A stretch of DNA of 62,453 nucleotides from a virus. The notes under the pieces are model-generated. The model was not told the DNA's origin. It searched no databases and worked only from the letters and a program-made list of their open reading frames with translations. Shown here one piece after another: positions 8,486-16,423 of the stretch (position 1 is the first letter of the stretch; every line of letters begins with the position of its first letter). Where the stretch lies: positions 1 to 62,453 of the IMG/VR virus record IMGVR_UViG_3300043436_001486, one strand, 5' to 3'. Both the position numbers and the translations under genes were made by a program.

Positions 8486-8820
8486 TTAAGAACCTGTACA
8501 TAGCGTTTACAACAATAGCTTTAGGATACCTTCTAGTGAAGGAGCCAGAGGTTGTGACAGAAAATATTGTTGACGAATCTTCTCTGCGTGCTGACAGTTT
8601 GAAGTCTTTCTTGACGGCTTCGGACAACGCTATTTCCACAAAGATTGAGAAGACTGCGACTACAATAATCAGCCTAAAGGAAGAGGTTTCTGAACTGAAG
8701 GGGGTTATAAAACAAAAAGAAATACAAATAAATGAACTCAAGGGTACTATTTCTGAGTATACTTCTAACATTGGTGACAAGTTTAGCGTACTCGCAGCAT
8801 CTGAGGAAGCTGGGAAGTGA
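8482..8820 (+). CDS. Rz-like membrane coiled-coil protein
   Basis: 112 aa. A short N-terminal hydrophobic segment (LYIAFTTIALGYLLV) is followed by an extended coiled coil (ISTKIEKTATTIISLKEEVSELKGVIKQKEIQINELK, about 52-88). This is the topology of an inner-membrane spanin (Rz). Its last 88 bases overlap, in another frame, a gene with a signal peptide (8732-9154), the nested arrangement known for Rz/Rz1. The call rests on topology and gene overlap, not sequence similarity. Confidence 0.65.
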   Translation: MIKNLYIAFTTIALGYLLVKEPEVVTENIVDESSLRADSLKSFLTASDNAISTKIEKTATTIISLKEEVSELKGVIKQKEIQINELKGTISEYTSNIGDKFSVLAASEEAGK

Positions 8821-9154
8821 CACATTTGTCGTAATGACACTTAGTCAAGGTAAGAAGATGAACGAAAACTTCACTGCTCTTAGAGATAGTGTAAGATTTC
8901 TTGGCGTAAAATATGACTCTGTTGTTTCAAAGTTTGTAGTAGAAAAGCATATTTCAACAGACTCTATCAGCCTTATAAAGCAGAAATATATTCAATCAGA
9001 AAGCAAGTTTGACTCTCTTCAGTATAAATTCAACTATAACAAAGCCTTAATAGACGCAAGGGAAAAGGGTTGGGCAAAAGACAAATCAACGTACCAATTT
9101 TTCATATTTGCACCATACGTGCTATTATTAATTCTAAATCTAATTAACTTATGA
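8732..9154 (+). CDS. Exported protein overlapping the Rz-like gene
   Basis: 140 aa. The start at 8732 gives a clean signal peptide: NSR, hydrophobic core VLFLSILLTLVTSLA, then Tyr-Ser-Gln. No lipobox cysteine is seen, so it is not a typical Rz1 lipoprotein. The mature part is helical and polar; a C-terminal hydrophobic segment (FFIFAPYVLLLILNLINL) could be a membrane anchor. It overlaps the Rz-like gene by 88 nt and the endolysin start by 4 nt. A role as partner in envelope disruption is inferred. Confidence 0.65.
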   Translation: MNSRVLFLSILLTLVTSLAYSQHLRKLGSDTFVVMTLSQGKKMNENFTALRDSVRFLGVKYDSVVSKFVVEKHISTDSISLIKQKYIQSESKFDSLQYKFNYNKALIDAREKGWAKDKSTYQFFIFAPYVLLLILNLINL

Positions 9155-9753
9155 TTAGCGCAACTAAGCTTTCTACTAAAGTACCAGCACCTGTAATGAT
9201 TGAGATTGCATCTATTATAGAAAGGTTTAATATGACAAACCCTTTGAGGCTTGCACACTTTCTTGCACAAGCTGCACATGAGTCTGGAAACTTTAAATTC
9301 CTAAAGGAAAACCTTAACTATTCAGCTGATAGCTTACTGAAAGTATTCCCTAAGTATTTTAAGGACAAGGCTACAGCTGACAAGTATGCTCGTAACCCAG
9401 AAAAGATTGCCAATAAGGTATATGCTTCAAGGATGGGGAATGGAGATGAGGCTTCTGGAGATGGATTTAAGTTTAGAGGAAGAGGTTATATTCAGCTGAC
9501 CGGAAAGGACAACTACAAAGCTTTTTCTAACTTCATTGGAGAGGATTGCGTAGCTAACCCAGACTTAGTTTCAGACAAGTACCCACTTGTCAGCGCTTCT
9601 TGGTTTTTTGACAAGAACAATCTTTGGACAATTTGTGACAAAGGTGCAACGGACGAGGTTGTTACAGCTGTAACTAAGCGAGTAAATGGCGGTACCCATG
9701 GGATTTTGGATAGATTGTCTAAATTCAAGTTATTTAACGAATCCCTTACTTGA
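9151..9753 (+). CDS. Endolysin, glycoside hydrolase family 19 (chitinase-like)
   Basis: 200 aa, a single GH19 domain. FLAQAAHESGNFK (about 32-44) carries the catalytic Glu of the HESG motif. The region about 105-125, GDGFKFRGRGYIQLTGKDNY, is the GH19 signature. VTKRVNGGTHGILDRL closes the domain. GH19 lysozyme-like endolysins cleave the beta-1,4 glycan of peptidoglycan. No signal peptide is present, so release needs the holin-like protein upstream. The start overlaps the preceding stop by 4 nt. Confidence 0.9.
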   Translation: MISATKLSTKVPAPVMIEIASIIERFNMTNPLRLAHFLAQAAHESGNFKFLKENLNYSADSLLKVFPKYFKDKATADKYARNPEKIANKVYASRMGNGDEASGDGFKFRGRGYIQLTGKDNYKAFSNFIGEDCVANPDLVSDKYPLVSASWFFDKNNLWTICDKGATDEVVTAVTKRVNGGTHGILDRLSKFKLFNESLT

Positions 9754-10082
9754 CAATAGAAAAAACCATACGCGAATCATTATATAGCACCTGCGTAAAG
9801 CGCAGCATATATACTATACTCCATACTAACTACTACAAAAGTAGTAAGACTGTTGAGATGGTAGCTGAAATTGAGGACTATGTAATAGAGTATGGAATAT
9901 TTATTGGAGGAATGTCTAAGGAGGGGTTTTTTATATGTGAAGATGTTGATGATGTTGTTTTAGCTTTCTGGCTGTCAATGATTGATGACTGGGACTTAGA
10001 GAATACAAGGCCAAGCAAGGTGTTTGTAAAAAAAGTAACTGACCTATATATTTTAGCATCTTCAATCTATTCCGATGATTAA
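9750..10082 (+). CDS. Hypothetical protein (TTG start)
   Basis: 110 aa, acidic. The best start is TTG at 9750, whose TTGA overlaps the endolysin stop as ATGA junctions do elsewhere; the first ATG would be at 9858 and would lose the N-terminal third (IEKTIRESLYSTCVKRS). No domain is recognised. The end overlaps the phosphoesterase gene by 8 nt, indicating one operon. Confidence 0.6.
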   Translation: MTIEKTIRESLYSTCVKRSIYTILHTNYYKSSKTVEMVAEIEDYVIEYGIFIGGMSKEGFFICEDVDDVVLAFWLSMIDDWDLENTRPSKVFVKKVTDLYILASSIYSDD

Positions 10083-11112
10083 TAAATTTAGGCCAAGACT
10101 TAGCAGCGATGAAGCTACTATTTTACAGGAATATAGGGAAAAGAAAAAAGAACATGAAGCACTATTAGAAGAGTGTAGGGTTAACGGAATACCTATTGAC
10201 AGCGTAAATTACTATTGGTATAAGAGTGAAAAATTCTCTTTAAACGTTAAAAATAACGTAAATCTGGATGATGTGCTGGCTGGTATACTAAGGGAGATGG
10301 TTAAGTATGCCCCGAAGTACCCAAAAATAGACTACAAAACTAGCAGCGACTACCACCTACTTGTAATAGACCCTGCCGACATACACATAAACAAGCTTGC
10401 GAAGGCTGTAGAGACGGGAGAGGAATATAACCATGACATTGCTTTCTCCAGAGTAAAAGAGGCTGTAATAGGCCTTATTTCGCGTTCTAGTGGGTACTCT
10501 ATAAACAAGGTGCTGATTGTAATAGGCAACGACATATTGCACGTAGACAGCAATAAGAATACTACAACAGCAGGAACTAGCCAAGATGTTTCAATGATGT
10601 GGTACGATGCGTTTAAGATGGCGCAAAAGCTTCTCGTTGAGTGCATAGAACTTCTGGTTCAAGTAGCTCCAACCCATGTAATATACAACCCGTCAAATCA
10701 CGACATGGCTTCTGGATTCTATTTGGCGCAGGTTATTGAGTCTTGGTTTTCCAATAGTAAAGATGTTACATTTGACATAGGCCCAGCACATAGGAAGTAC
10801 TTTAAATACTATAATAACCTAATAGGGACAACGCATGGCGACGGGGCAAAGGAATCAGACTTGGCGTTGCTGATGGCGCACGAAAGCAAGGACTGGACAG
10901 ATGCAAGGCATCGCTACTTTTACACCCATCACATTCACCATAAGAAGTCTAAGGATTATATGTCAGTAAATGTGGAGTCAATGCGTAGTCCTTCTGGCGC
11001 TGATAGCTGGCATCATCGCGCTGGATTTCAGCATGCACCTAAAGGAGTAGATGCATTCATTCACCACCCCATCCATGGTAGAGTTTCCACATTGTCTTAT
11101 ATTTTTCAGTAA
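10075..11112 (+). CDS. Calcineurin-like metallophosphoesterase
   Basis: 345 aa. After a helical N-terminus the metal-binding motifs appear in order: DPADIHINK (about residue 100), VIGNDILH (about 150), NPSNHD (about 210), THGDG (about 260) and YTHHIHHKK (about 285). This is the D-x-H ... GN/GD ... NH(D/E) ... H ... H-x-H pattern of the calcineurin-like fold. Phage members of this type are usually annotated as phosphoesterases or putative DNA-repair nucleases. The substrate is unknown. It lies at the end of the lysis operon. Confidence 0.75.
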   Translation: MINKFRPRLSSDEATILQEYREKKKEHEALLEECRVNGIPIDSVNYYWYKSEKFSLNVKNNVNLDDVLAGILREMVKYAPKYPKIDYKTSSDYHLLVIDPADIHINKLAKAVETGEEYNHDIAFSRVKEAVIGLISRSSGYSINKVLIVIGNDILHVDSNKNTTTAGTSQDVSMMWYDAFKMAQKLLVECIELLVQVAPTHVIYNPSNHDMASGFYLAQVIESWFSNSKDVTFDIGPAHRKYFKYYNNLIGTTHGDGAKESDLALLMAHESKDWTDARHRYFYTHHIHHKKSKDYMSVNVESMRSPSGADSWHHRAGFQHAPKGVDAFIHHPIHGRVSTLSYIFQ

Positions 11113-11137
11113 GTTTGCTGTTCCCAAACAGAGAACT

Positions 11138-11302
11138 ATGAATCTGCCAGAGAAATTCTACGAACTAACTAAAGACAAGCAAGAAGAGGAAGCTAACAAG
11201 ATGACTGAAAAGTACTACAAGCTTGCTGAAAAATGGAGAAAGGTTGCAATACTTGTACGTATTGGCAAGATTCCATCAAACCCACTTAAAGATGTCAGCT
11301 GA
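11138..11302 (+). CDS. Small charged helical protein
   Basis: 54 aa from the ATG at 11138; the longer frame from 11051 overlaps the phosphoesterase and adds unlikely residues. It is rich in Lys and Glu (ELTKDKQEEEANKMTEKYYKLAEKWRK). Its last 27 bases overlap, tail to tail, the end of the leftward terminase gene, so the two convergent operons leave no space for a terminator. No function is assigned. Confidence 0.6.
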   Translation: MNLPEKFYELTKDKQEEEANKMTEKYYKLAEKWRKVAILVRIGKIPSNPLKDVS

Positions 11303-13234
11303 ATAGGATTCAATCATTGGTTGCTTTCTTTTAGCTACAGCATTAGCCTTGTTCTGCCCAGTCATAGTCAGTAGCATAATCATAAAGCTTACTACTGTGT
11401 CAAACTTAGTCCTATTGTCATGCCTATACCTCTTTAATTCCTCCAAAAGTTCTGGGTAGTATATTTTATGGCAATGGTGCTCAACGTAATTTATACAGTA
11501 CTCAAGCTGACGACTTAACGCAAAAGCATCAGCTGATGCTACACCTCTGTCTAAGAAGTTAGTCTTTGCTTTTCTGTCTGGGTTAATTACTGCGTCTGGT
11601 TTCTTTCCAAGCATAGGTAAGCAGTTAACCTCCATGACGTTTCCTTTTTGGAAGTATGGGTAGTAGTCATCTCCTGCATCCTTTTCTATAGTTACCGGAC
11701 AACCAAAGTACATTGCCCCCATCAGCATCTCTTTCCAGAGTAAGTCTTTCATCTTAGGCCTGCCATAATACCACGCAACAGGAAGGCCTGTGTCATCCTC
11801 GTTGGTTATGTCAAGCTTCTCTCCCCACCACGCTGATGCCATTGAGCCATCCCCAGAAACAATGTTATGCCTAAATGGGTCGCATCCTGCTCCGTAGGTA
11901 GCGGAAGCTCCGGGGTACATTACTCCATTCTTTATGATGAAATTATTAGGATTTTTAGGTAGCTTGTATATAACCCAACTACCAGCTGAATCATCTGAAA
12001 ATTGTACCTTATTCTCTCCGTCAATATAAAGCCTGCCTTTTCTTAGTGGTATACTATTCTCTTTTATGTAGTACTCCTGCTTTTCTATATTGTCAAGGTT
12101 GAAATGACAATCAACATCATTAAACTTGAAGGCCTCCATTTCACTTAATGGGTAGTCTCTAATGTCTTGGTCTTGCTTTGAACGCTTCCTTTCTTCAAGT
12201 ATATGCTCCTTAGCTTCTTCAGCTTTAGAAAATCCCCAGTCATCTATAAATCCTGCGTAACCTTCGTTTGCTGGTAGAAAATACCTAACAAGTCTGCTTG
12301 GTGTGTTTCTTCCATACCTAAACTGGTCTGAATCATCCCATAGTTTTTTGAACTCCTGCCCTCCAGAGTTAGGTGGATTAACTGTTGAAATCATCAGCGA
12401 GAATCCTACCTTCTTAGCTCCTTCTGTCAGCGTCTTCTTTGCAATGTTCCAATAGTCTTGAATAGGTATTTCTGTTGGCCATTTTGAACTTTCGTCAATG
12501 ATTAGCCTACTCCATCTTCCGGAATCAAAAGAGTTCAGCGCTGTATTCCTCCATTCAATAAATGAATTAAGTCCTTCCCTTCTGTTGAATAAACCCTTCT
12601 TTACAGACTTCTTCTTACTTGGTTTAACAAAGGTTAGTTTCTTTTTCGGGTCTTCAGAACCGTCTGTTCTTGGCTGAAGAAATGATGGCATTGCTCTAAA
12701 TCCGTACACTACCATGTTCTGAAATAAATCTTCAGAGTCTTTACCCGTCTTGCTAATGATGCCACACCTTACATTTTCAGCAGCAGTTGCAGCCTTTGTT
12801 ATAATACACGAAGCTTGGGATGTAGCACCTTCCCTTCTTTTCTTTACTCGTATAATTCCTAGAATATTCGGGTCAAGCAAACATTCGTTATAGAACAAAA
12901 AGAACTTCCTGTCAGCTTCTCTATATTCTGGATTGCTGCCACTCTCAAGTGCCCAGAAGTTAAGGTAGAAATAGTAGTCTCCAGTTATGTAGGTAGGTGT
13001 TCCTTTGTTAAAGAACCAATACCCATTGGTAACTCTGTCCCACTCTCTTTTAATGAACTCTATATGACTTTCTTCGTATATAGGATTACCGTCTTCATCG
13101 TACTCCAAGTCATCAAATGATTCTGGTATTTCAACACGTTCAAAGCGCTGCTTCTTCTTGCCATAACCGTCTATTGTAGATGCAGGTGGGCATTGCGGAA
13201 ACGTTGCCTCAATTCCATAAATCAGCTCTATCAT
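11276..13234 (-). CDS. terL: Terminase large subunit
   Basis: 652 aa. The ATPase domain has a Walker A-type loop KRREGATSQAS (about 132-142), Walker B LIIDESS (about 244-250) and a coupling segment MISTVNPPNSGG. The nuclease domain begins at GAGCDPFRHN (about 449-457, metal-binding Asp) and continues to GVASADAFALSRQLEY. The N-terminal REWDRVTNGYWFFNKGTPTYITGD segment is, from memory, characteristic of terminases of crAss-like and related phages. The enzyme cuts concatemers and pumps DNA through the portal. It is on the opposite strand from, and 23 kb away from, the portal. Its start codon overlaps the stop of an inserted homing endonuclease. Confidence 0.92.
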   Translation of the reverse strand: MIELIYGIEATFPQCPPASTIDGYGKKKQRFERVEIPESFDDLEYDEDGNPIYEESHIEFIKREWDRVTNGYWFFNKGTPTYITGDYYFYLNFWALESGSNPEYREADRKFFLFYNECLLDPNILGIIRVKKRREGATSQASCIITKAATAAENVRCGIISKTGKDSEDLFQNMVVYGFRAMPSFLQPRTDGSEDPKKKLTFVKPSKKKSVKKGLFNRREGLNSFIEWRNTALNSFDSGRWSRLIIDESSKWPTEIPIQDYWNIAKKTLTEGAKKVGFSLMISTVNPPNSGGQEFKKLWDDSDQFRYGRNTPSRLVRYFLPANEGYAGFIDDWGFSKAEEAKEHILEERKRSKQDQDIRDYPLSEMEAFKFNDVDCHFNLDNIEKQEYYIKENSIPLRKGRLYIDGENKVQFSDDSAGSWVIYKLPKNPNNFIIKNGVMYPGASATYGAGCDPFRHNIVSGDGSMASAWWGEKLDITNEDDTGLPVAWYYGRPKMKDLLWKEMLMGAMYFGCPVTIEKDAGDDYYPYFQKGNVMEVNCLPMLGKKPDAVINPDRKAKTNFLDRGVASADAFALSRQLEYCINYVEHHCHKIYYPELLEELKRYRHDNRTKFDTVVSFMIMLLTMTGQNKANAVAKRKQPMIESYSADIFKWV

Positions 13235-13869
13235 TTAAAGTATTTTTGAATTACAAACTCTTCTCCATATTTTTTATAATCAATATATGGCTTAACAGAC
13301 TTTATTCCAAACTCTCTTATCCATACGCACATATTCTTTTTTATACCGCCTATAGTAATAAATACAGAATTTCTCTTATTCAGCGATTGTTCATTTTTTG
13401 GAATCCAAGTGCAATTTTCTGGAGAATAGTTTCCATTTACGTTTATTCTTTCTATAGATAAACCTTCTTTATACCCATTATTAAATGCCCAATCCTTAAA
13501 AGACTCAAAAGATTTAACCCATTCATTACACACCATAATGCCTCTTCCTCCGTAATTATGATACTCTGAATTTGTTTTTCTATAACATCTATCAATCATT
13601 TTATGAAATAACATATAAATCTTTGTGCTAGACATCATGTGAGAAGCGTTTCTGTCTATAAGCTGCTCTCTGTGTATGCATCCGCAGCTCCTAGTATTTT
13701 TATTTTTCAAACACGCCTTTCTTACATAAAACTTATTTCCGCAATCGCATTTTACGTAACAATAAATTTCATGCCCTTTCTTAAATCCATCTTCTAGAAC
13801 AATTAGCTTTTCAAACCTATTGCCAGATATGTCTACAAAATGCCCATTCCTTTTTAATAGCTTTTCCAT
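13231..13869 (-). CDS. HNH/AP2-type homing endonuclease inserted at the terL 5' end
   Basis: 212 aa. An N-terminal region about 37-65 with two Cys pairs (VKCDCGNKF and SCGCIHRE) is followed by YHNYGGRGIMVCNEWVKSFESFKDWAF and SIERINVNGNYSPENCTWI, the signature of HNH-like homing endonucleases often linked to AP2 domains. Its stop TGA overlaps the terL ATG, and upstream of it lies a second copy of the terL start (13888-13920). A TATATTTG box 4 nt before its ATG gives it its own promoter. It probably promotes its own spread into terL of related phages. Confidence 0.8.
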   Translation of the reverse strand: MEKLLKRNGHFVDISGNRFEKLIVLEDGFKKGHEIYCYVKCDCGNKFYVRKACLKNKNTRSCGCIHREQLIDRNASHMMSSTKIYMLFHKMIDRCYRKTNSEYHNYGGRGIMVCNEWVKSFESFKDWAFNNGYKEGLSIERINVNGNYSPENCTWIPKNEQSLNKRNSVFITIGGIKKNMCVWIREFGIKSVKPYIDYKKYGEEFVIQKYFK

Positions 13870-13873
13870 AGAG

Positions 13874-13881
13874 CAAATATA
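13874..13881 (-). promoter_or_regulatory. Leaderless-type -7 box TATATTTG
   Basis: The box lies 4 nt before the ATG of the homing endonuclease. The same box-N4-ATG layout occurs at the GIY-YIG gene (42102-42109) and the RepL-like gene (30519-30526). With a start site 4-7 nt behind the box, the message would have almost no leader. Confidence 0.55.
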
Positions 13882-13887
13882 AGTAAT

Positions 13888-13920
13888 TTACGGCAAACCA
13901 TAAATCAGCTCAATCGCCAT
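13888..13920 (-). pseudogene. Remnant of the original terL start
   Basis: A 10-codon frame MAIELIYGLP then stop. It matches the current terL N-terminus MIELIYG, sharing 14 consecutive bases (GAGCTGATTTATGG). It lies directly behind the PAPS-reductase-like gene, where terL would be expected without the insertion. The simplest reading is that the homing endonuclease entered after codon 8 and brought or rebuilt a new terL start at its own 3' end. Confidence 0.6.
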
Positions 13921-13929
13921 ATATTATAT

Positions 13930-14745
13930 TTAATCTGTGCAAAAACCTGCTTGACATCCAGAGCCCGTACCAAAGTCAAATTCAGATTGTAGTGCTATTT
14001 TTTTTATAGTCTCGTAGTTCATTTCCTTCTTCCATTTCTTGTTTTCTCCCTCTTGATTAGCAAACCATTGCATCTTTTTCTCATTGTCATCCCAATTTTT
14101 ACGCAGTTGCTGAAGTGGTTTATGAAAGCAACCAACACAATTGGAGTCACTTGGGAAGAATAAGCCGCTTTGGTTTGCCCATTTGACTACTTTTGGGTGA
14201 ATAACTTTATTTTCAATAAGCGGAAATGACGCCTCTCTCCATTCTATTTCTTCCCATTTATTGCGTGTACCTCTTTTGCCCACTATTCCTTTAAATGAGT
14301 TTCTGATGTTGTCGGCACGTTCCATTTCATCATATCTTATGCCTATGTTCATCTTAACCTTCTCATTGATGTTCTTAAACCACCAGTCAAATATTGGCCG
14401 CATTTTTAGTTCAGTTGTGCAGAATCTCCACATCATATTTGGTAGACCATTTCCTCCTGTTGCCTTCCTATTTACTAGCTCAAAACTATTCCCAGAAACC
14501 CAAGTAATTTCTTTTCCTATCAATTGCTCAAGGTCACGCATTGCATAAAGTGTGGCATCATCTTCAGCAGTTGCGATGAAATCTTTACCTATCTTATCAC
14601 TTGCATACTTTACAAGTTCTTTGTCTGATGGTTTACAATTATCATCTTCTATGGTAACAAGAGCAAAAATATTGTAATCAGCAGGATAATGAACCGCCAT
14701 ATACGATGAAGTCTTACCTCCACTTAATGAATTAATTGAAATCAT
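13930..14745 (-). CDS. PAPS reductase/adenine nucleotide alpha-hydrolase family protein
   Basis: 271 aa. The N-terminal SLSGGKTSSYM (residues 6-16) is the PP-loop SGGxxS of ATP pyrophosphatases. The Cys-rich C-terminus (SNCVGCFHK at about 210 and GCQAGFCTD at the end) could bind zinc or an Fe-S cluster. Phage members of this family are common; proposed roles include sulfur metabolism or nucleobase/DNA thiolation, as in DndC. No dnd partner genes are visible, so the reaction is unassigned. It was probably directly upstream of terL before the homing endonuclease arrived. Confidence 0.75.
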   Translation of the reverse strand: MISINSLSGGKTSSYMAVHYPADYNIFALVTIEDDNCKPSDKELVKYASDKIGKDFIATAEDDATLYAMRDLEQLIGKEITWVSGNSFELVNRKATGGNGLPNMMWRFCTTELKMRPIFDWWFKNINEKVKMNIGIRYDEMERADNIRNSFKGIVGKRGTRNKWEEIEWREASFPLIENKVIHPKVVKWANQSGLFFPSDSNCVGCFHKPLQQLRKNWDDNEKKMQWFANQEGENKKWKKEMNYETIKKIALQSEFDFGTGSGCQAGFCTD

Positions 14746-14748
14746 ACT

Positions 14749-15105
14749 TTAGTATAAAAATTCTATTATAGGTACAAGTACTCCTTTTGAACTATTCTCA
14801 TCTCCTCCTTCCTTAAATCCATTAATAGCATGGTATTTCTTTACAAGAGCCTTTAGCTTTTCTACTGGAACTATAATAGCTGAACCGGATGCCTCAATCT
14901 TATACACCCAGAACTCTGCTGTTGTAGTGCTGATGCCAGATGCTTTTCCTCTTGAGAAGACTTCTATAAACACATTGCCAGTCCTATGCGCCATTGAATC
15001 TACTTTAACTTCAGCTTTAATCTTTCCGTTAAATAAATCGTTGGCCCAGTCTTCCGTCAATGTGCCTATATGCAAGTCGTATGTAAAGCTACTAGAGTAT
15101 TTCAT
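14749..15105 (-). CDS. Putative PD-(D/E)XK-like nuclease
   Basis: 118 aa. The pattern WANDLFNGKIKAEVKVDS ... TGNVFIEVFSRGKASGISTTTAEFWVYKI has the ExK core and the following 'GN.FIE...G..SGI.TT.A..' seen in small phage restriction-endonuclease-fold proteins of the resolvase/exonuclease group. The Asp or Glu before EVK is not obvious, so activity is uncertain. It sits between the PAPS-reductase-like gene and an SSB-like gene, which fits DNA replication or repair. The last codon overlaps the downstream start region only by position, with 3 nt spacing. Confidence 0.5.
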   Translation of the reverse strand: MKYSSSFTYDLHIGTLTEDWANDLFNGKIKAEVKVDSMAHRTGNVFIEVFSRGKASGISTTTAEFWVYKIEASGSAIIVPVEKLKALVKKYHAINGFKEGGDENSSKGVLVPIIEFLY

Positions 15106-15389
15106 CAGAAGGGAAGCTGGTCTACATCATCAAAAGATGGCTTAGGTGCTGAATATGCTGCCTGTGGGGCAGCCTTTGCTCCATCTGGTTTCCATGTGTC
15201 AATAGTAATTTCCACATCCTTACCATACTTGTCTGGTTCAGACTTAAGGTTAATGTTCAGCTTAATAAACTTGTTACCATTAAACTCTTGTACATATTCA
15301 GCAAACTTTTCTGGGTTTACTGTTACTTGTAACCAAGTGTCTGACTTTTTCTTACCGCTGCCGCAGTAAATCTTCTTTTGCTTTTCCAT
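15105..15389 (-). CDS. SSB-like single-strand DNA-binding protein candidate
   Basis: 94 aa. About 70 residues of predicted beta structure (KSDTWLQVTVNPEKF ... KFIKLNINLKSEP ... DVEITIDTWKP) are followed by a Pro/Ala-rich linker and an acidic tip DDVDQLPF. That layout, a small OB-like domain, flexible linker and acidic end in PF, is that of bacterial SSB (DDDIPF), whose tip recruits replication proteins. No sequence identity to a named SSB is claimed. It is next to recombination and replication genes. Confidence 0.5.
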   Translation of the reverse strand: MEKQKKIYCGSGKKKSDTWLQVTVNPEKFAEYVQEFNGNKFIKLNINLKSEPDKYGKDVEITIDTWKPDGAKAAPQAAYSAPKPSFDDVDQLPF

Positions 15390-15407
15390 TGTTTTGTTTT
15401 TTAATTA

Positions 15408-15569
15408 TTAAAATTCGTATAAACTCTTGTATTCTTTGTTCTGTTCTCTTTTTTTCTTCTTATACCCGTTAACGCACTCCTTGCAATAAGACATCAGCCC
15501 GTTCAACTTCAGCTTGTTTCTTGTAAAATACTTTTCTTCTTTATTTGCTTTACACTTTGCGCAAACCAT
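15408..15569 (-). CDS. Small zinc-finger protein
   Basis: 53 aa. Two CxxC pairs (CAKCKANKEEKYF and YCKECVNGYKKKK) form a zinc ribbon or knuckle. It ends EYKSLYEF. A paralogue at 21179-21343 has the same spacing and ends EYSDLYRIF. Such proteins bind DNA or act as adaptors; the function is unknown. Confidence 0.65.
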   Translation of the reverse strand: MVCAKCKANKEEKYFTRNKLKLNGLMSYCKECVNGYKKKKREQNKEYKSLYEF

Positions 15570-15579
15570 ACTTTACATA

Positions 15580-15975
15580 TTATAAATGAGTCATCTCTGA
15601 TTTAAGGTAGCTTAATGCAGTCCTCAATCTGTCGCTCGTGTAGTGACTTTCTTTAATAAGTAATCTAATCAGCGTTAAATAAAAGTTTGTACTACCTATT
15701 TCATTGTTAAGGATTATTCTTTTCTCCGCTGCTCCTCTTGTTTCCATGTCTAGTACTGCTAACTTCTTCATAGCAAGCTTGTCATTAAGAAACTCAAGCA
15801 TTGCTTCACATTCAGCAGCTGTTGCTGCTATGTTGTTGATTTCTCCTAATTGCTGAAGTACTGACATTGGATTGGTAAAGTCTACCTTGTTTGCTATTAC
15901 CTTCTGTACTGCTCCGTGCATTTCTTTAGCAGCGGTGAATCTTTTCTCTAACGAATCATCATCAAATGTTCTCAT
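15580..15975 (-). CDS. Hypothetical helical protein
   Basis: 131 aa. It is alpha-helical and acidic at the N-terminus (FDDDSLEKRFTAAKEMHGAVQ), with a long amphipathic centre (INNIAATAAECEAMLEFLNDKLAMKKLAVL). No membrane segment, metal motif or family is recognised. It lies in the leftward replication operon between a zinc-finger gene and an HNH gene. Confidence 0.65.
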   Translation of the reverse strand: MRTFDDDSLEKRFTAAKEMHGAVQKVIANKVDFTNPMSVLQQLGEINNIAATAAECEAMLEFLNDKLAMKKLAVLDMETRGAAEKRIILNNEIGSTNFYLTLIRLLIKESHYTSDRLRTALSYLKSEMTHL

Positions 15976-16012
15976 GTTGTTTGTGTGTTAATGCAAGTTA
16001 CAAATAATCAGC

Positions 16013-16423
16013 TTATTTTTTCTTCCGTTTTTTGCCATTCATTCTCTTAAGCTTCTCTTTACTTTTTGCTTCATTTTTCTTTTTATAATACTCTTCACTA
16101 TTTTCTAGCTTAACTTGGAATGGTTTGTAATCAACTGGAACGCATCTTTTTTTTGTTTCTTTTTTTGTCTTGTTTGTTATTAAAAAATCCTTAGAAGTTT
16201 TTCCTTTATGCTCGTTCTTATGACATCTTTCACATAGTGTAATAAGCTGACTTCCGCTGTACTCCCAAGGCATTAGTCCGTTTATATAAACCTTGTGATG
16301 AACTTGTAATAACCTTGTTGATTCGCATATTTTACATTTGAATTTGTCTCTTTTCTTTATTGATAAAGAAAGTTCCTTCCATCTTAAGTCATAGAGAAGA
16401 ACTTTGTACTGCTCCTTTGTCAC
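16013..16423 (-). CDS. HNH endonuclease
   Basis: 136 aa. The HNH core is complete: CKICES (first Cys pair), VHHKVYINGL with the catalytic His, LITLCERCHKNEH (second Cys pair, Asn and final His). The C-terminus (MNGKKRKKK) is extremely basic and may bind DNA. It overlaps the upstream RepL-like gene by 35 nt in a different frame, which suggests recent insertion or co-expression. It may be a free-standing homing endonuclease or a packaging-associated nuclease. Confidence 0.8.
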   Translation of the reverse strand: MTKEQYKVLLYDLRWKELSLSIKKRDKFKCKICESTRLLQVHHKVYINGLMPWEYSGSQLITLCERCHKNEHKGKTSKDFLITNKTKKETKKRCVPVDYKPFQVKLENSEEYYKKKNEAKSKEKLKRMNGKKRKKK

